Below, piece by piece: positions 15,870 to 23,937 of a stretch of DNA of 64,000 nucleotides. A program made the translations under genes and the position numbers. Source of the DNA: Pseudomonadota bacterium (GTDB lineage: Bacteria > Pseudomonadota > Gammaproteobacteria > Burkholderiales > Burkholderiaceae_E); contig JAEWGX010000085.1 in assembly GCA_023388075.1 (NCBI GenBank), positions 7,963 through 71,962 on the forward strand, in the 5' to 3' direction. Within the stretch, counting starts at the first letter, position 1; every line of letters starts with the position of its first letter. Below the pieces are notes generated by a model. It did not search any database. It was not told the origin of the DNA and worked only from the letters and a program-made list of their open reading frames with translations.

Positions 15870-17333
15870 ATGGACGAGCAACCCACCCACGAGCGCATCC
15901 TCTACTCCAACATCAACCGCGGCGGCCGCCTGGAGCGCAAGGCACGGTCGCTGCCCGCCGGCGCGCCGGCAGCGTGGACCGAACCCGCGCGGGAGATCCC
16001 GGTCTACGCCCACTGCGATGTGCTGGTGGTGGGCGGCGGCCCGTCCGGCACGGCGGCGGCGGTCGCGGCCGCGCGAACGGGCGCCGACGTGCTGCTGCTC
16101 GAGCGCTACAACCACCTGGGGGGCCTGTCCACCGGCGGCCTGGTGATCTGGATCGACCGGATGACGGACTGGAGCGGCAAGCTCGTGATCCGGGGCTTCG
16201 GCGAGGAGGTGCTGGACCGACTGCCGCGGGATGCGGTGGCCGGCCCGCCACGCGAGCAGTGGGGCGCCACGGACGAGGCCAACGTGGCGCACTGGGTGCA
16301 GCGCACCGCGGCCTTCCGCGGCGTCGTGACCTGGTCGCCCACCATCGATCCGGAATGGCTCAAGCTCGCCTCCCAGGAGCTGGTGCTCGCGAGCGGCGCG
16401 CAGCTGGTCTATCACGCGTGGGCCGCCGAGCCGATCGTGGAGGGCGGCGCGGTGACCGGTGTCGTGTTCGAGAACAAGGCGGGTCGCCGCGCAATCCGCG
16501 CGAAGGTGGTGATCGACGCCACCGGCGACGGCGATCTCTACGCGCGTGCCGGCGCGGCCTTCGAATCCAACTTCGCCGACGAGGACATCCACCACTGCAT
16601 GAACACCGCCTGGATGTTCGGAGGGGTGGACATGGACCGCTGGATCGAGTTCCGCGCCGGCCAGCCGGAGCAGTTCTCCGAGTTCATGGCCCTCGGGCGC
16701 GAGCGTATCGGGCTGATAGAGCGGCCCTTCGTCTCGTGGCGCAGCGACGTCGCGCTCTTCATGGGGCCGAGGCTCTCCGGATACTCCGCCGTCGACATCG
16801 ACGACCAGACCGAGGTGGAGATCCGCTCGCATCGCGCCATGGCGGCGCATCTCGCGTTCTTTCGCGAGAACGCACCCGGCTTCGAGAACGCGTTCCTGAT
16901 GCTGAGCGCCCCGCAGCTGGGCGTGAGACATTCGCGGCGACTGGTCGGCGTGGGCAGCGTCACCCGGGCCCAGTGGCCCACCGGCCGGGTGTTCGAGGAC
17001 GAGATCGGGGTCTCGCCCAGCCTCTCGCAGGTGTTCCCCAGCATCTCCATCCCCTACGGCGCGCTGGTGCCGCGCGAGCTGGATGGACTGCTCGCCTGCG
17101 GACGCCACCTGTCCTGCGACACCAACTCGCACGGGTTCCTGCGCGAGATTCCGCAGTGCTGGGTGACCGGCCAGGCCGCGGGCGTGGCGGCGGCGCAGGC
17201 GGTCGCGGCTGGCGTGCAGCCGCGCCAGGTGCCGATCGGACCGCTGCAGGCGGCGCTGGCCAGGCAGGGCGTCTACCTGCAGGAACGCCAGGCGCCTGGG
17301 CCTACTTCACCAGCGGGCAACCGCCCTCGTTGA
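15870..17333 (+). CDS. FAD-dependent oxidoreductase
   Basis: A 487-residue flavoprotein of the FAD-dependent oxidoreductase superfamily. The dinucleotide-binding motif is at residues 53-60 (VVGGGPSG), with the acidic end of the second strand in LLLERY. A central VIDATGDGDLYARAG segment and a C-terminal LLACGRHLSCD then QAAGVAAAQA complete the FAD site, as in fumarate reductase/thiazole synthase-like and PF12831-type proteins. The substrate is not identifiable. An ATG at 15870 is used; a TTG four codons upstream is the alternative. The final 10 codons or so overlap, on the other strand, the end of the truncated livK copy, so the native C-terminus may have been replaced when that segment arrived. 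Confidence 0.8.
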   Translation: MDEQPTHERILYSNINRGGRLERKARSLPAGAPAAWTEPAREIPVYAHCDVLVVGGGPSGTAAAVAAARTGADVLLLERYNHLGGLSTGGLVIWIDRMTDWSGKLVIRGFGEEVLDRLPRDAVAGPPREQWGATDEANVAHWVQRTAAFRGVVTWSPTIDPEWLKLASQELVLASGAQLVYHAWAAEPIVEGGAVTGVVFENKAGRRAIRAKVVIDATGDGDLYARAGAAFESNFADEDIHHCMNTAWMFGGVDMDRWIEFRAGQPEQFSEFMALGRERIGLIERPFVSWRSDVALFMGPRLSGYSAVDIDDQTEVEIRSHRAMAAHLAFFRENAPGFENAFLMLSAPQLGVRHSRRLVGVGSVTRAQWPTGRVFEDEIGVSPSLSQVFPSISIPYGALVPRELDGLLACGRHLSCDTNSHGFLREIPQCWVTGQAAGVAAAQAVAAGVQPRQVPIGPLQAALARQGVYLQERQAPGPTSPAGNRPR

Positions 17334-18009
17334 GCGGCCGGAACGCCTTGTCGGCCGGGATCGTGGCGCGCAGGTGGTAGTAGTCGTACGGGCCCTTGGA
17401 CTCGGACGGCTTCTTCACCTCGAACAGGTAGACCGGATGGACCTTGCGGCCATCCGCCCGGATCGTGCCCTTGCCGAACAACGGGTCGTCGGTCGGCAGC
17501 TCCTTCATCTTGGCGATGGCCTTGCTGCCGTCGTCGGTCTTCGCCGCCTGCACGGCCTTCAGGTAGTGCAGCACGCTCGCGTACACGCCGGCATGGTCCA
17601 TCGACGGCATCCTGCCGTTGTTGCGCTCGGCGAAGCGCTTGGACCAGGCGCGCGTCCCGTCATTGAGGTCCCAGTAGAAGCTCTCCGTGATCTGCAGTCC
17701 CTGGGCGGCCTGCAGGCCGAGGCCGTGGACGTCGGTCAGGAACACCAGCAGGCCCGCGAGCTTCTGCCCGCTCTTGGTGATGCCGAACTCGGCCGCCTGC
17801 TTGATCGAGTTGATGGTGTCGCCGCCGGCATTGGCCAGGCCGATGACCTTGGCCTTGGACGCCTGCGCCTGGAGCAGGAAGGACGAGAAGTCCTGGGTCG
17901 AGAGCGGATGCCGGACGACGCCGAGCACCTTGCCGCCGGCGGCCTTGACCACATTGGACGTGTCGCGCTCGAGCGCGTGGCCGGACGCGTAGTCCGCGGT
18001 CAGGAAGCG
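17302..18009 (-). pseudogene. 5'-truncated duplicate of the ABC substrate-binding protein gene (livK remnant)
   Basis: About 235 codons reading leftward match the C-terminal 55-60 percent of the complete substrate-binding protein at 20048-21268, from LTADYASGHALERD to the identical end CPLVK. By eye the two are about four-fifths identical in protein. Matching DNA stops near 18009; upstream the sequence becomes the end of livM. The signal peptide and the first lobe are missing and no good start codon is present, so a functional periplasmic protein is unlikely. The frame has nevertheless no stop, and most changes are conservative, which points to decay after a period of selection or to recent truncation of an older paralogue. 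Its 3' end overlaps the FAD oxidoreductase gene by 32 bases. Confidence 0.8.
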
Positions 18010-18044
18010 CTCCTGGGTGATGGCCAACAATCGGGTAGTGACGG

Positions 18045-19049
18045 CTACAGGGCCTTCTTCAGCCGGTGCGCGATCTCGCCCACGACGCCGCGGCGGAACG
18101 CCATCACGCAGATGACGAAGATGACGCCCTGGGTGACGGTGACCCACGCGCCGAGCTGCGCCAGGTAGTTCTGCATGGTGATGATGATGGCCGCGCCGAC
18201 CACCGGACCGAACAGGGTACCCATCCCGCCCAGCAGCACCATCAGCACCACCTCTCCGGACATGGTCCAGTAGACATCCGTGAGCGAGGCGAGCTGGAAC
18301 AGCAGCGCCTTGACCGCGCCGGCCAGGCCGGAGAACCCGGCCGAGAGCACGAAGGCGAGCAGCTTCAGCCGGTCGGTGTCGTAGCCGAGGGAGGTGGCGC
18401 GCGCCTCGTTCTCGCGGATCGCCTTGAGCGCCTGGCCGAAGGGCGATTCCACGATCCGCCAGATCATGAGGAACGCGCCGAAGAAGATGACGGCGACGAA
18501 GGTGTACATCGCCCAGGTCTGGTTGAGGTCCAGCACGCCGAGGAGCCGGCCGCGCGGCACCGCCTGGATGCCGTCCTCGCCACCGGTGAAGGGCGCCTGC
18601 AGGTAGAAGAAATACACCATCTGCGCCAGCGCCAGCGTGATCATCGCGAAGTAGATGCCCTGGCGGCGGATGGCGAGCAGGCCGGTGACCAGGCCAAGCA
18701 GCACCGATGCGCCGGTGGCGGCCAGGACCGCGAGCTCGGGGCTGAACCCCCACACCTTGGCGGCATGCGCGGAGACGTAGCCGGCGGTACCGATGAACAT
18801 GGCATGGCCGAACGAAAGCAGCCCGCCGAACCCGACCAGCAGGTTGAATGCGCACGCGAAGAGCGCGAAGCACATCACCTTCATCAGGAAGACCGGGTAG
18901 ACCGCCATCGGGGCAAGCACGAAGACCGCCAGCATGATCGCGAAGGCGCCCCAGAGGGGACGCCGGTCCGCCCGCAGAACTTCGCTGGTGCTGGGCGGGG
19001 ACGCCGCGGCCGCGGGCTCGCGCAAGGTGCTGGAGGTGTCGATGGCCAT
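18045..19049 (-). CDS. livM: Branched-chain amino acid-type ABC transporter permease LivM
   Basis: A 334-residue polytopic permease with about nine or ten membrane segments. The family block NLLVGFGGLLSFGHAMFIG and the EAA-like coupling stretch with ALKAIRENEARATSLGYD, followed by KLLAFVLSAGFSGLAGAVKA, are present. It forms the channel with LivH for a hydrophobic amino acid or similar carboxylate. It lies 13 bases downstream of livH. The sequence after its stop is the truncated livK copy, so it is the last intact gene of the operon. Confidence 0.92.
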   Translation of the reverse strand: MAIDTSSTLREPAAAASPPSTSEVLRADRRPLWGAFAIMLAVFVLAPMAVYPVFLMKVMCFALFACAFNLLVGFGGLLSFGHAMFIGTAGYVSAHAAKVWGFSPELAVLAATGASVLLGLVTGLLAIRRQGIYFAMITLALAQMVYFFYLQAPFTGGEDGIQAVPRGRLLGVLDLNQTWAMYTFVAVIFFGAFLMIWRIVESPFGQALKAIRENEARATSLGYDTDRLKLLAFVLSAGFSGLAGAVKALLFQLASLTDVYWTMSGEVVLMVLLGGMGTLFGPVVGAAIIITMQNYLAQLGAWVTVTQGVIFVICVMAFRRGVVGEIAHRLKKAL

Positions 19050-19062
19050 GTCCGTGCTCAGC

Positions 19063-19947
19063 TTACTTTTGTGTTCCGAAGAGGCCGGCGGGCTTGATCA
19101 GGAGCACGATCGCCATGATCACGAAGATCACCGTGTTCGACGCTTCCGGGTAGAACACCTTGGTGAGGCCCTCGATCAGCCCGAGGGCGAAGCCCGTGAC
19201 CACCGCCCCGAAGATGGAGCCCATGCCCCCGATCACCACCACGGCGAAGACGACGATGATCAGGTCCGCGCCCATCTGCGCGCTCACCGAGTAGATCGGC
19301 GCGGCCATCACGCCGGCCAGCGCGGCGAGCCCGACCCCGAAGCCGTAGGTGGTGGTGATCATCCGGGGCACGTTGATGCCGAACGCCTGCACCAGCTGCG
19401 GATTCTCCGTCGCTGCACGCAGGTAGGCGCCGAGCTTGGTGCGCTCGATCACGAACCAGGTGATCAGGCAGATCACCGCCGAGGCGAACACCACCCAGGC
19501 GCGATAGTTGGGCAGGAACATGAACCCGAGGTTCTGGCCGCCCATCAGTTGCGGTGGGATCGGATACGGCTGGCCGGAAGACCCGTAGGCGTTGCGGAAC
19601 AGGCCCTGGATGATCAGCGCGATGCCGAAGGTGAGCAGCAGCCCGTAGAGGTGATCCAGCTTGTAGAGATGGCGCAGCATCAGCCGCTCGATGACCACGC
19701 CCGAGAGCCCCACGACGATCGGCACGATCAGCAGCGACCACCAGTAGCCGATTCCGAGGTTGCTGAGCAGCAGGAACGCGACGAAGGCGCCCATCATGTA
19801 CTGGGCGCCGTGGGTGAAGTTGATGATGTTCAGCAGGCCGAAGATCACCGCCAGGCCGAGGGACAGCAGCGCATAGAACGAGCCGTTGATCAGCCCGATC
19901 AGCAGTTGTCCGAACAACGCCTGTGTCGGCACGCCGAAGATTTCCAT
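19063..19947 (-). CDS. livH: Branched-chain amino acid-type ABC transporter permease LivH
   Basis: A 294-residue inner-membrane permease. It has the conserved N-terminal LLIGLINGSFYALLSLGLAV, GLLNIINFTHG and the late AALAGVMAAPIYSV then GMGSIFGAV signatures of LivH-type subunits, with eight or so membrane segments. It pairs with LivM and is energised by LivG/LivF. It lies about 100 bases after livK, behind a strong stem-loop that may lower its expression relative to the binding protein. Confidence 0.92.
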   Translation of the reverse strand: MEIFGVPTQALFGQLLIGLINGSFYALLSLGLAVIFGLLNIINFTHGAQYMMGAFVAFLLLSNLGIGYWWSLLIVPIVVGLSGVVIERLMLRHLYKLDHLYGLLLTFGIALIIQGLFRNAYGSSGQPYPIPPQLMGGQNLGFMFLPNYRAWVVFASAVICLITWFVIERTKLGAYLRAATENPQLVQAFGINVPRMITTTYGFGVGLAALAGVMAAPIYSVSAQMGADLIIVVFAVVVIGGMGSIFGAVVTGFALGLIEGLTKVFYPEASNTVIFVIMAIVLLIKPAGLFGTQK

Positions 19948-19982
19948 CGACAGCCCGCTCCGTGCTTAGCTGGGATATTGTG

Positions 19983-20022
19983 CGGCAACGCCGCCCGGGC
20001 TGCAGGCCGGGCAGCGTTGCCG
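19983..20022 (-). terminator. Intercistronic stem-loop between livK and livH
   Basis: CGGCAACGCCGCCCGG (19983-19998) pairs with CCGGGCAGCGTTGCCG (20007-20022), a 16-base stem with one mismatched position and an 8-base loop. There is no T-run after it in the direction of transcription, so it is more likely an mRNA-stabilising or partially terminating element that keeps binding-protein mRNA in excess over the permease part, as known for other ABC operons. Confidence 0.65.
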
Positions 20023-20047
20023 GAGGTGGTGCTTTCAGCCGCCTGGC

Positions 20048-21268
20048 TTACTTCACCAGCGGGCAGTCGCCGTCCTTGGCCGGCCGGAAAGCCTGGTCGG
20101 CAGGGATCGTGGTGCGCAGCTTGTAGTAGTCGTACGGACCCTTGGACTCGGACGGCTTCTTCACCTCGAACAGGTAGGCCGGGTGGATCTTGCGGCCGTC
20201 GGCCCGGATGGTGCCCTTGCCGAAGAGCGGATCGTCGGTGGGCAGCTCCTTCATCTTGGCGACCACCTTCGTGCCGTCGTCGGTCTTGCCCGCTTCGATC
20301 GCCTTCAGGTAGTGCAGCGTCGCCGCATAGACACCGGCATGCACCATCGTCGGGTACTTGCCGCCGTTCTTCTCGACGAAGCGCTTGGTCCAGGCCCGGG
20401 TCTGGTCGTTCAGGTCCCAGTAGAAGGTCTCGGTCATGATCAGCCCCTGGGCGATCTGCAGGCCGAGGCCGTGCACGTCGGTCAGGAACACCAGCAGGCC
20501 GGCGAGGTTCTGGCCGGCCTTGACGATGCCGAACTCCGCCGCCTGCTTGATCGAGTTGATCGTGTCGCCGCCGGCGTTGGCCAGTCCGATGATCTTGGCC
20601 TTGGAGGCCTGCGCCTGCAGCAGGAAAGAGGAGAAGTCCTGCGTGTTCAGCGGATGGCGGACCCGGCCCACCACCTTGCCGCCGCCGGCCTTGACCACGT
20701 CCTCGGTATCGCGCTCCAGCGCATGGCCGAAGGCATAGTCGGCCGTGAGGAAGAACCAGGAGTCACCGCCCGTCTTGACGATGGCGCTGCCGGTGCCGTG
20801 GGCCAGCATCCAGGTGTCGTAGGTCCAGTGCACCGTGTTGGGCGAGCAGGCCTTGCCGGTGAGGTCCGAGGAGGCCGCGCCGGAATTCAGCATGACCTTG
20901 CCCTTCTCGCGGGCGACCTGGTTGACCGCGAGCGCGACCGAGGACGTGGGCACGTCGACGATCGCGTCGACGTTGTCGCTGTCGAACCACTGGCGCGCGA
21001 TGCTGGAGCCGACGTCCGGCTTGTTCTGGTGATCGGCGGAGACGATCTCCACCTTCATGCCCTTGCCGGCCGCGCCGAAGTCCTCCACCGCCATCTGCGC
21101 CGCGACGACCGAGCCCGGGCCGCCGAGGTCGGCGTAGAGGCCGGACATGTCGTTCATGACGCCGATCTTGACGAGGTTACCCGAGATCTGCGCGTTCGCC
21201 ACGCCGGGCAGCGCCGCCATGGTGGCCAACGCGGCAGATACCAACAACGCGGACAGCTTTCTCTTCAT
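20048..21268 (-). CDS. livK: ABC transporter periplasmic substrate-binding protein (branched-chain amino acid type)
   Basis: A 406-residue type I periplasmic binding protein. A signal peptide covers residues 1-26, ending in PGVANA before QISGN. The mature part starts VKIGVMNDMSGLYADLGG, typical of the Leu/Ile/Val-binding family, and has a second lobe with QDFSSFLLQAQASKAKIIGLA. The ligand may be an amino acid, amide, aromatic acid or other small carboxylate; the family is broad. The ATG at 21268 is preceded by AGGAG with an 8-base spacer. It lies between livF and livH in the operon. A truncated paralogue follows livM. Confidence 0.92.
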   Translation of the reverse strand: MKRKLSALLVSAALATMAALPGVANAQISGNLVKIGVMNDMSGLYADLGGPGSVVAAQMAVEDFGAAGKGMKVEIVSADHQNKPDVGSSIARQWFDSDNVDAIVDVPTSSVALAVNQVAREKGKVMLNSGAASSDLTGKACSPNTVHWTYDTWMLAHGTGSAIVKTGGDSWFFLTADYAFGHALERDTEDVVKAGGGKVVGRVRHPLNTQDFSSFLLQAQASKAKIIGLANAGGDTINSIKQAAEFGIVKAGQNLAGLLVFLTDVHGLGLQIAQGLIMTETFYWDLNDQTRAWTKRFVEKNGGKYPTMVHAGVYAATLHYLKAIEAGKTDDGTKVVAKMKELPTDDPLFGKGTIRADGRKIHPAYLFEVKKPSESKGPYDYYKLRTTIPADQAFRPAKDGDCPLVK

Positions 21269-21302
21269 GTCGCTACTCCTGGTGGAATGAAAACCCATAA
21301 AC

Positions 21303-22055
21303 TCAGACACCGAGATACTCGCGCAGGATGTCCATCTTGCCCTGCAGCTCGGCCGCCCCGAAGCCCTGGACGATGCGGCCGTGCTCCATCACGTAGAGGC
21401 GGTCCGCGAGCGGCGCGGCGAAGCGGAAGTTCTGCTCCACCATCACGATCGTGAATCCCTTCTCGCGCAGCATGCGCACGGTGCGGGCAAGCGTCTGGAC
21501 GATCACCGGCGCGAGACCCTCGGAGATCTCGTCGAGCAGGAGCATCCGCGCGCCGGTCCTCAGGATGCGGGCGACCGCCAGCATCTGCTGCTCCCCGCCG
21601 GAGAGGCGCGTGCCCGGGCTCGAGCGCCGCTCGTAGAGGTTGGGGAAGATCTCGTAGATCTCCTCCACCGTCATGCCGCCCGCGACGAGCTGCGGCGGCA
21701 GCCGCAGGTTCTCCTCGCAGGTGAGGCTCGCGAAGATCCCACGCTCCTCGGGGCAGTAGCCGATGCCCATGCGCGCGATCTCGTGCGGCGCCTTGCGCAC
21801 CGACTCCGTACCGTTGATGACGATCGAGCCGGTGCGGCGGCCGACCAGGCCGAGGATGGCCTTGAGCGTGGTGGTGCGCCCGGCGCCGTTGCGGCCGAGC
21901 AGGCTCACCACCTCGCCCTCGCGCACCGTGAGGTCCACGCCGTGCAGAATGTGGGATTCGCCGTACCACGCGTGCACGCCGGCAAGACGCAGCACCTCGC
22001 GCCCGTGGGCCTCGTTCGCGCCGGGGGCGGACCGGTCCTGGAGCTCGACTGTCAT
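21303..22055 (-). CDS. livF: ABC transporter ATP-binding protein LivF
   Basis: A 250-residue ATPase of the LivF type. The Walker A motif reads GRNGAGRTT at 54-62, with Arg60 in place of the usual lysine; this was checked on the DNA (codon CGC). The signature LSGGEQQ and the Walker B stretch MLLLDEISEGLAP are intact, as is the H-loop region replaced in LivF proteins by MVEQN. An arginine here would be expected to weaken ATP hydrolysis, so LivG may carry most of it, though I recall similar variants in betaproteobacterial LivF proteins. Its start directly abuts the livG stop. Confidence 0.9.
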   Translation of the reverse strand: MTVELQDRSAPGANEAHGREVLRLAGVHAWYGESHILHGVDLTVREGEVVSLLGRNGAGRTTTLKAILGLVGRRTGSIVINGTESVRKAPHEIARMGIGYCPEERGIFASLTCEENLRLPPQLVAGGMTVEEIYEIFPNLYERRSSPGTRLSGGEQQMLAVARILRTGARMLLLDEISEGLAPVIVQTLARTVRMLREKGFTIVMVEQNFRFAAPLADRLYVMEHGRIVQGFGAAELQGKMDILREYLGV

Positions 22056-22829
22056 CTAGTGCCCTGCCAGCGCGGCTTCGGTGCTGCCCATGTAGGCCTC
22101 GAGCACCTGCGGATTCATCGACACGGTCTGGTACGGGCCCTCCGCGATCACCGCTCCGCGCTGCAGCACGCTGATGGTGTCCGCGATGCTGGAGACCACG
22201 TTCATGTTGTGCTCCACCATCAGGACCGTCCGATTGGCGGACACCTTCTTGATCAGCTGGGTGACCCGGTCCACGTCCTCGTGGCCCATCCCCTGCGTCG
22301 GTTCGTCGAGCAGCATGAGCTCCGGCTCGGTGGCCAGCGTGGTCGCGATCTCGAGCGCGCGCTTGCGTCCGTAGGCGAGCTCCACCGTGACGGTATCGGC
22401 GAAGCTGCGCAGGCCGACGGTCTCCAGCAGCTCCATCGCCCGGCCGTCCAGGTGATCCAGGCTGCGCGGCGCCTTCCAGAACTTGTAGGAGGTCCCGGTG
22501 GCGCGCTGCAGTCCGATGCGAACGTTCTCCAGCACGGTGAGGTTCGGGAAGGTGGCGGAGATCTGGAACGAACGCACGATGCCGCGGCGGGCCACCTGCG
22601 CCGGCTTCTCGGTGGTGATGTCCTCGCCCTTGTAGACGATCTGGCCGGCGTCCGGGATGAGGAACTTGGTGAGGAGGTTGAAGACCGTCGTCTTGCCGGC
22701 GCCATTCGGGCCGATCAGTGCGTGGATGTGACCGCGCCGCACCTTCAGGTTCACGTCATTGACCGCCCGGAATCCCTTGAATTCCTTGACGAGTCCACGT
22801 GTCTCGAGAATGTAGTCTTCGTTGGCCAT
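22056..22829 (-). CDS. livG: ABC transporter ATP-binding protein LivG
   Basis: A 257-residue ATPase, first gene of the leftward liv operon. Walker A is canonical (GPNGAGKTT at 40-48), the signature is in AYGRKRALEIA and Walker B in LMLLDEPTQGM, with MVEHNM as the switch histidine. It partners the Walker A-variant LivF. ATG at 22829 (MANEDY) is chosen over a TTG two codons earlier. The gene is divergent from the ROK kinase with 82 bases between starts, where the operon promoter should lie; no clear -35/-10 pair was found. Confidence 0.92.
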   Translation of the reverse strand: MANEDYILETRGLVKEFKGFRAVNDVNLKVRRGHIHALIGPNGAGKTTVFNLLTKFLIPDAGQIVYKGEDITTEKPAQVARRGIVRSFQISATFPNLTVLENVRIGLQRATGTSYKFWKAPRSLDHLDGRAMELLETVGLRSFADTVTVELAYGRKRALEIATTLATEPELMLLDEPTQGMGHEDVDRVTQLIKKVSANRTVLMVEHNMNVVSSIADTISVLQRGAVIAEGPYQTVSMNPQVLEAYMGSTEAALAGH

Positions 22830-22911
22830 GCGCAAGGTTCCGGATGCTGGCGATTATTGCAACCGCACACTACGCCGCGGTATGCGGGAAAACGTGGGGT
22901 AATCTGCACGC

Positions 22912-23889
22912 ATGAAAATCGGCATCGATCTCGGCGGGACCAAGACGGAAGTGGCAGTGCTCGATGACGACGGCGCTTTCCGCTTGCGGCGGCGCGTGCC
23001 CACGCCCGCGGGCGACTATCGCGCGACGGTCGCGACCATCGTCACGCTGGTAAACGCCGCCGAGCAGGCGGCGGGCGATTGTACTGTCGGCATCGGGATC
23101 CCGGGCGCGATCTCCCCTGCCACCGGCCGTGTCAAGAACGCGAACTCCGCCTGGCTCAACGGCCAGCCGCTCCAGCAGGACCTCGAGGCCGCGCTGCGCC
23201 GCCCGGTCCGCATCCAGAACGATGCCAACTGCCTCGCGGTGTCGGAGGCGGTGGACGGTGCTGCCGCGGGGGCGCACTGCGTGCTCGGGATCATCCTCGG
23301 TACCGGCGTGGGTGCCGGTATCTGCCTCGGCGGGCGGGCTCTCGTCGGCCGCAACGCCATCGCCGGCGAGTGGGGACATAACCCGCTGGCGGCCTCGTGC
23401 GCCGACGAGTCGCCGGGACCTGCCTGCTGGTGCGGTCGGCGCGGTTGCATCGAAACCTGGTTGAGCGGCCCGGCGCTCGCCGCCGACTACCGGCGCGGCC
23501 GCGCGGCCGCCGGCAATCATCATGCCGCGGCGGATCCGCCCGATGCCGCGACGGTCTTCCGGCTGGCCGAGGCCGGCGACGCCGAGGCCGCGGCCACGGT
23601 GCATCGCTGGATCGATCGGCTTGCCCGCGGACTGGCTACCGTGGTCAACCTGCTCGATCCGGACGCGATCGTGGTGGGCGGAGGGCTATCGAACGTCGCC
23701 CGGCTCTACCAGGAGGTGCCGAAGCGCTGGGGCGCCTACGTGTTCTCGGACCGGGTGGACACGCCGGTCCTGCCGGCCGCTCACGGCGACTCGTCCGGCG
23801 TTCGCGGGGCGGCGTGGCTGTGGAACGATTGCCCGCCCCTGCCATGCGGCGCGCGGGGGGCCGGAGCGTCGCTAAGGATGCCGGAGTGA
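22912..23889 (+). CDS. ROK family sugar kinase (fructokinase/N-acetylglucosamine kinase type)
   Basis: A 325-residue ROK kinase. It has the ATP-binding DLGGTKTE near the N-terminus (residues 6-13), the catalytic Asp104 in [14 protein letters not shown], and the ROK zinc motif with Cys172, Cys174 and Cys179 in [11 protein letters not shown]. It should phosphorylate a hexose such as fructose, mannose or an N-acetylhexosamine; the GEWGHN form is common in bacterial fructokinase/Mak-like members. The last 25 residues extend beyond the usual fold end. It stands alone, divergent from livG and convergent with the HAD membrane protein. Confidence 0.88.
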   Translation: MKIGIDLGGTKTEVAVLDDDGAFRLRRRVPTPAGDYRATVATIVTLVNAAEQAAGDCTVGIGIPGAISPATGRVKNANSAWLNGQPLQQDLEAALRRPVRIQNDANCLAVSEAVDGAAAGAHCVLGIILGTGVGAGICLGGRALVGRNAIAGEWGHNPLAASCADESPGPACWCGRRGCIETWLSGPALAADYRRGRAAAGNHHAAADPPDAATVFRLAEAGDAEAAATVHRWIDRLARGLATVVNLLDPDAIVVGGGLSNVARLYQEVPKRWGAYVFSDRVDTPVLPAAHGDSSGVRGAAWLWNDCPPLPCGARGAGASLRMPE

Positions 23890-23918
23890 CCGGCGATGAG
23901 GGCGGCACCTCGAAGGCC

Positions 23919-23937
23919 CCGCGGATTCAGCCCGCGG
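23919..23937 (+). terminator. Candidate stem-loop terminator after the ROK kinase gene
   Basis: CCGCGG (23919-23924) pairs with CCGCGG (23932-23937) over a 7-base loop and is followed on the + strand by CTTTCTG. It lies 29 bases past the kinase stop and overlaps the last codons of the convergent gene. The stem is short, so this is tentative. Confidence 0.35.

Noticed and set aside
18045..18873. Upstream extension of the truncated livK frame through livM
   Set aside because: In this stretch the frame is a shadow of livM; livK similarity begins only near 18009, so it is not an N-terminal domain of the copy.
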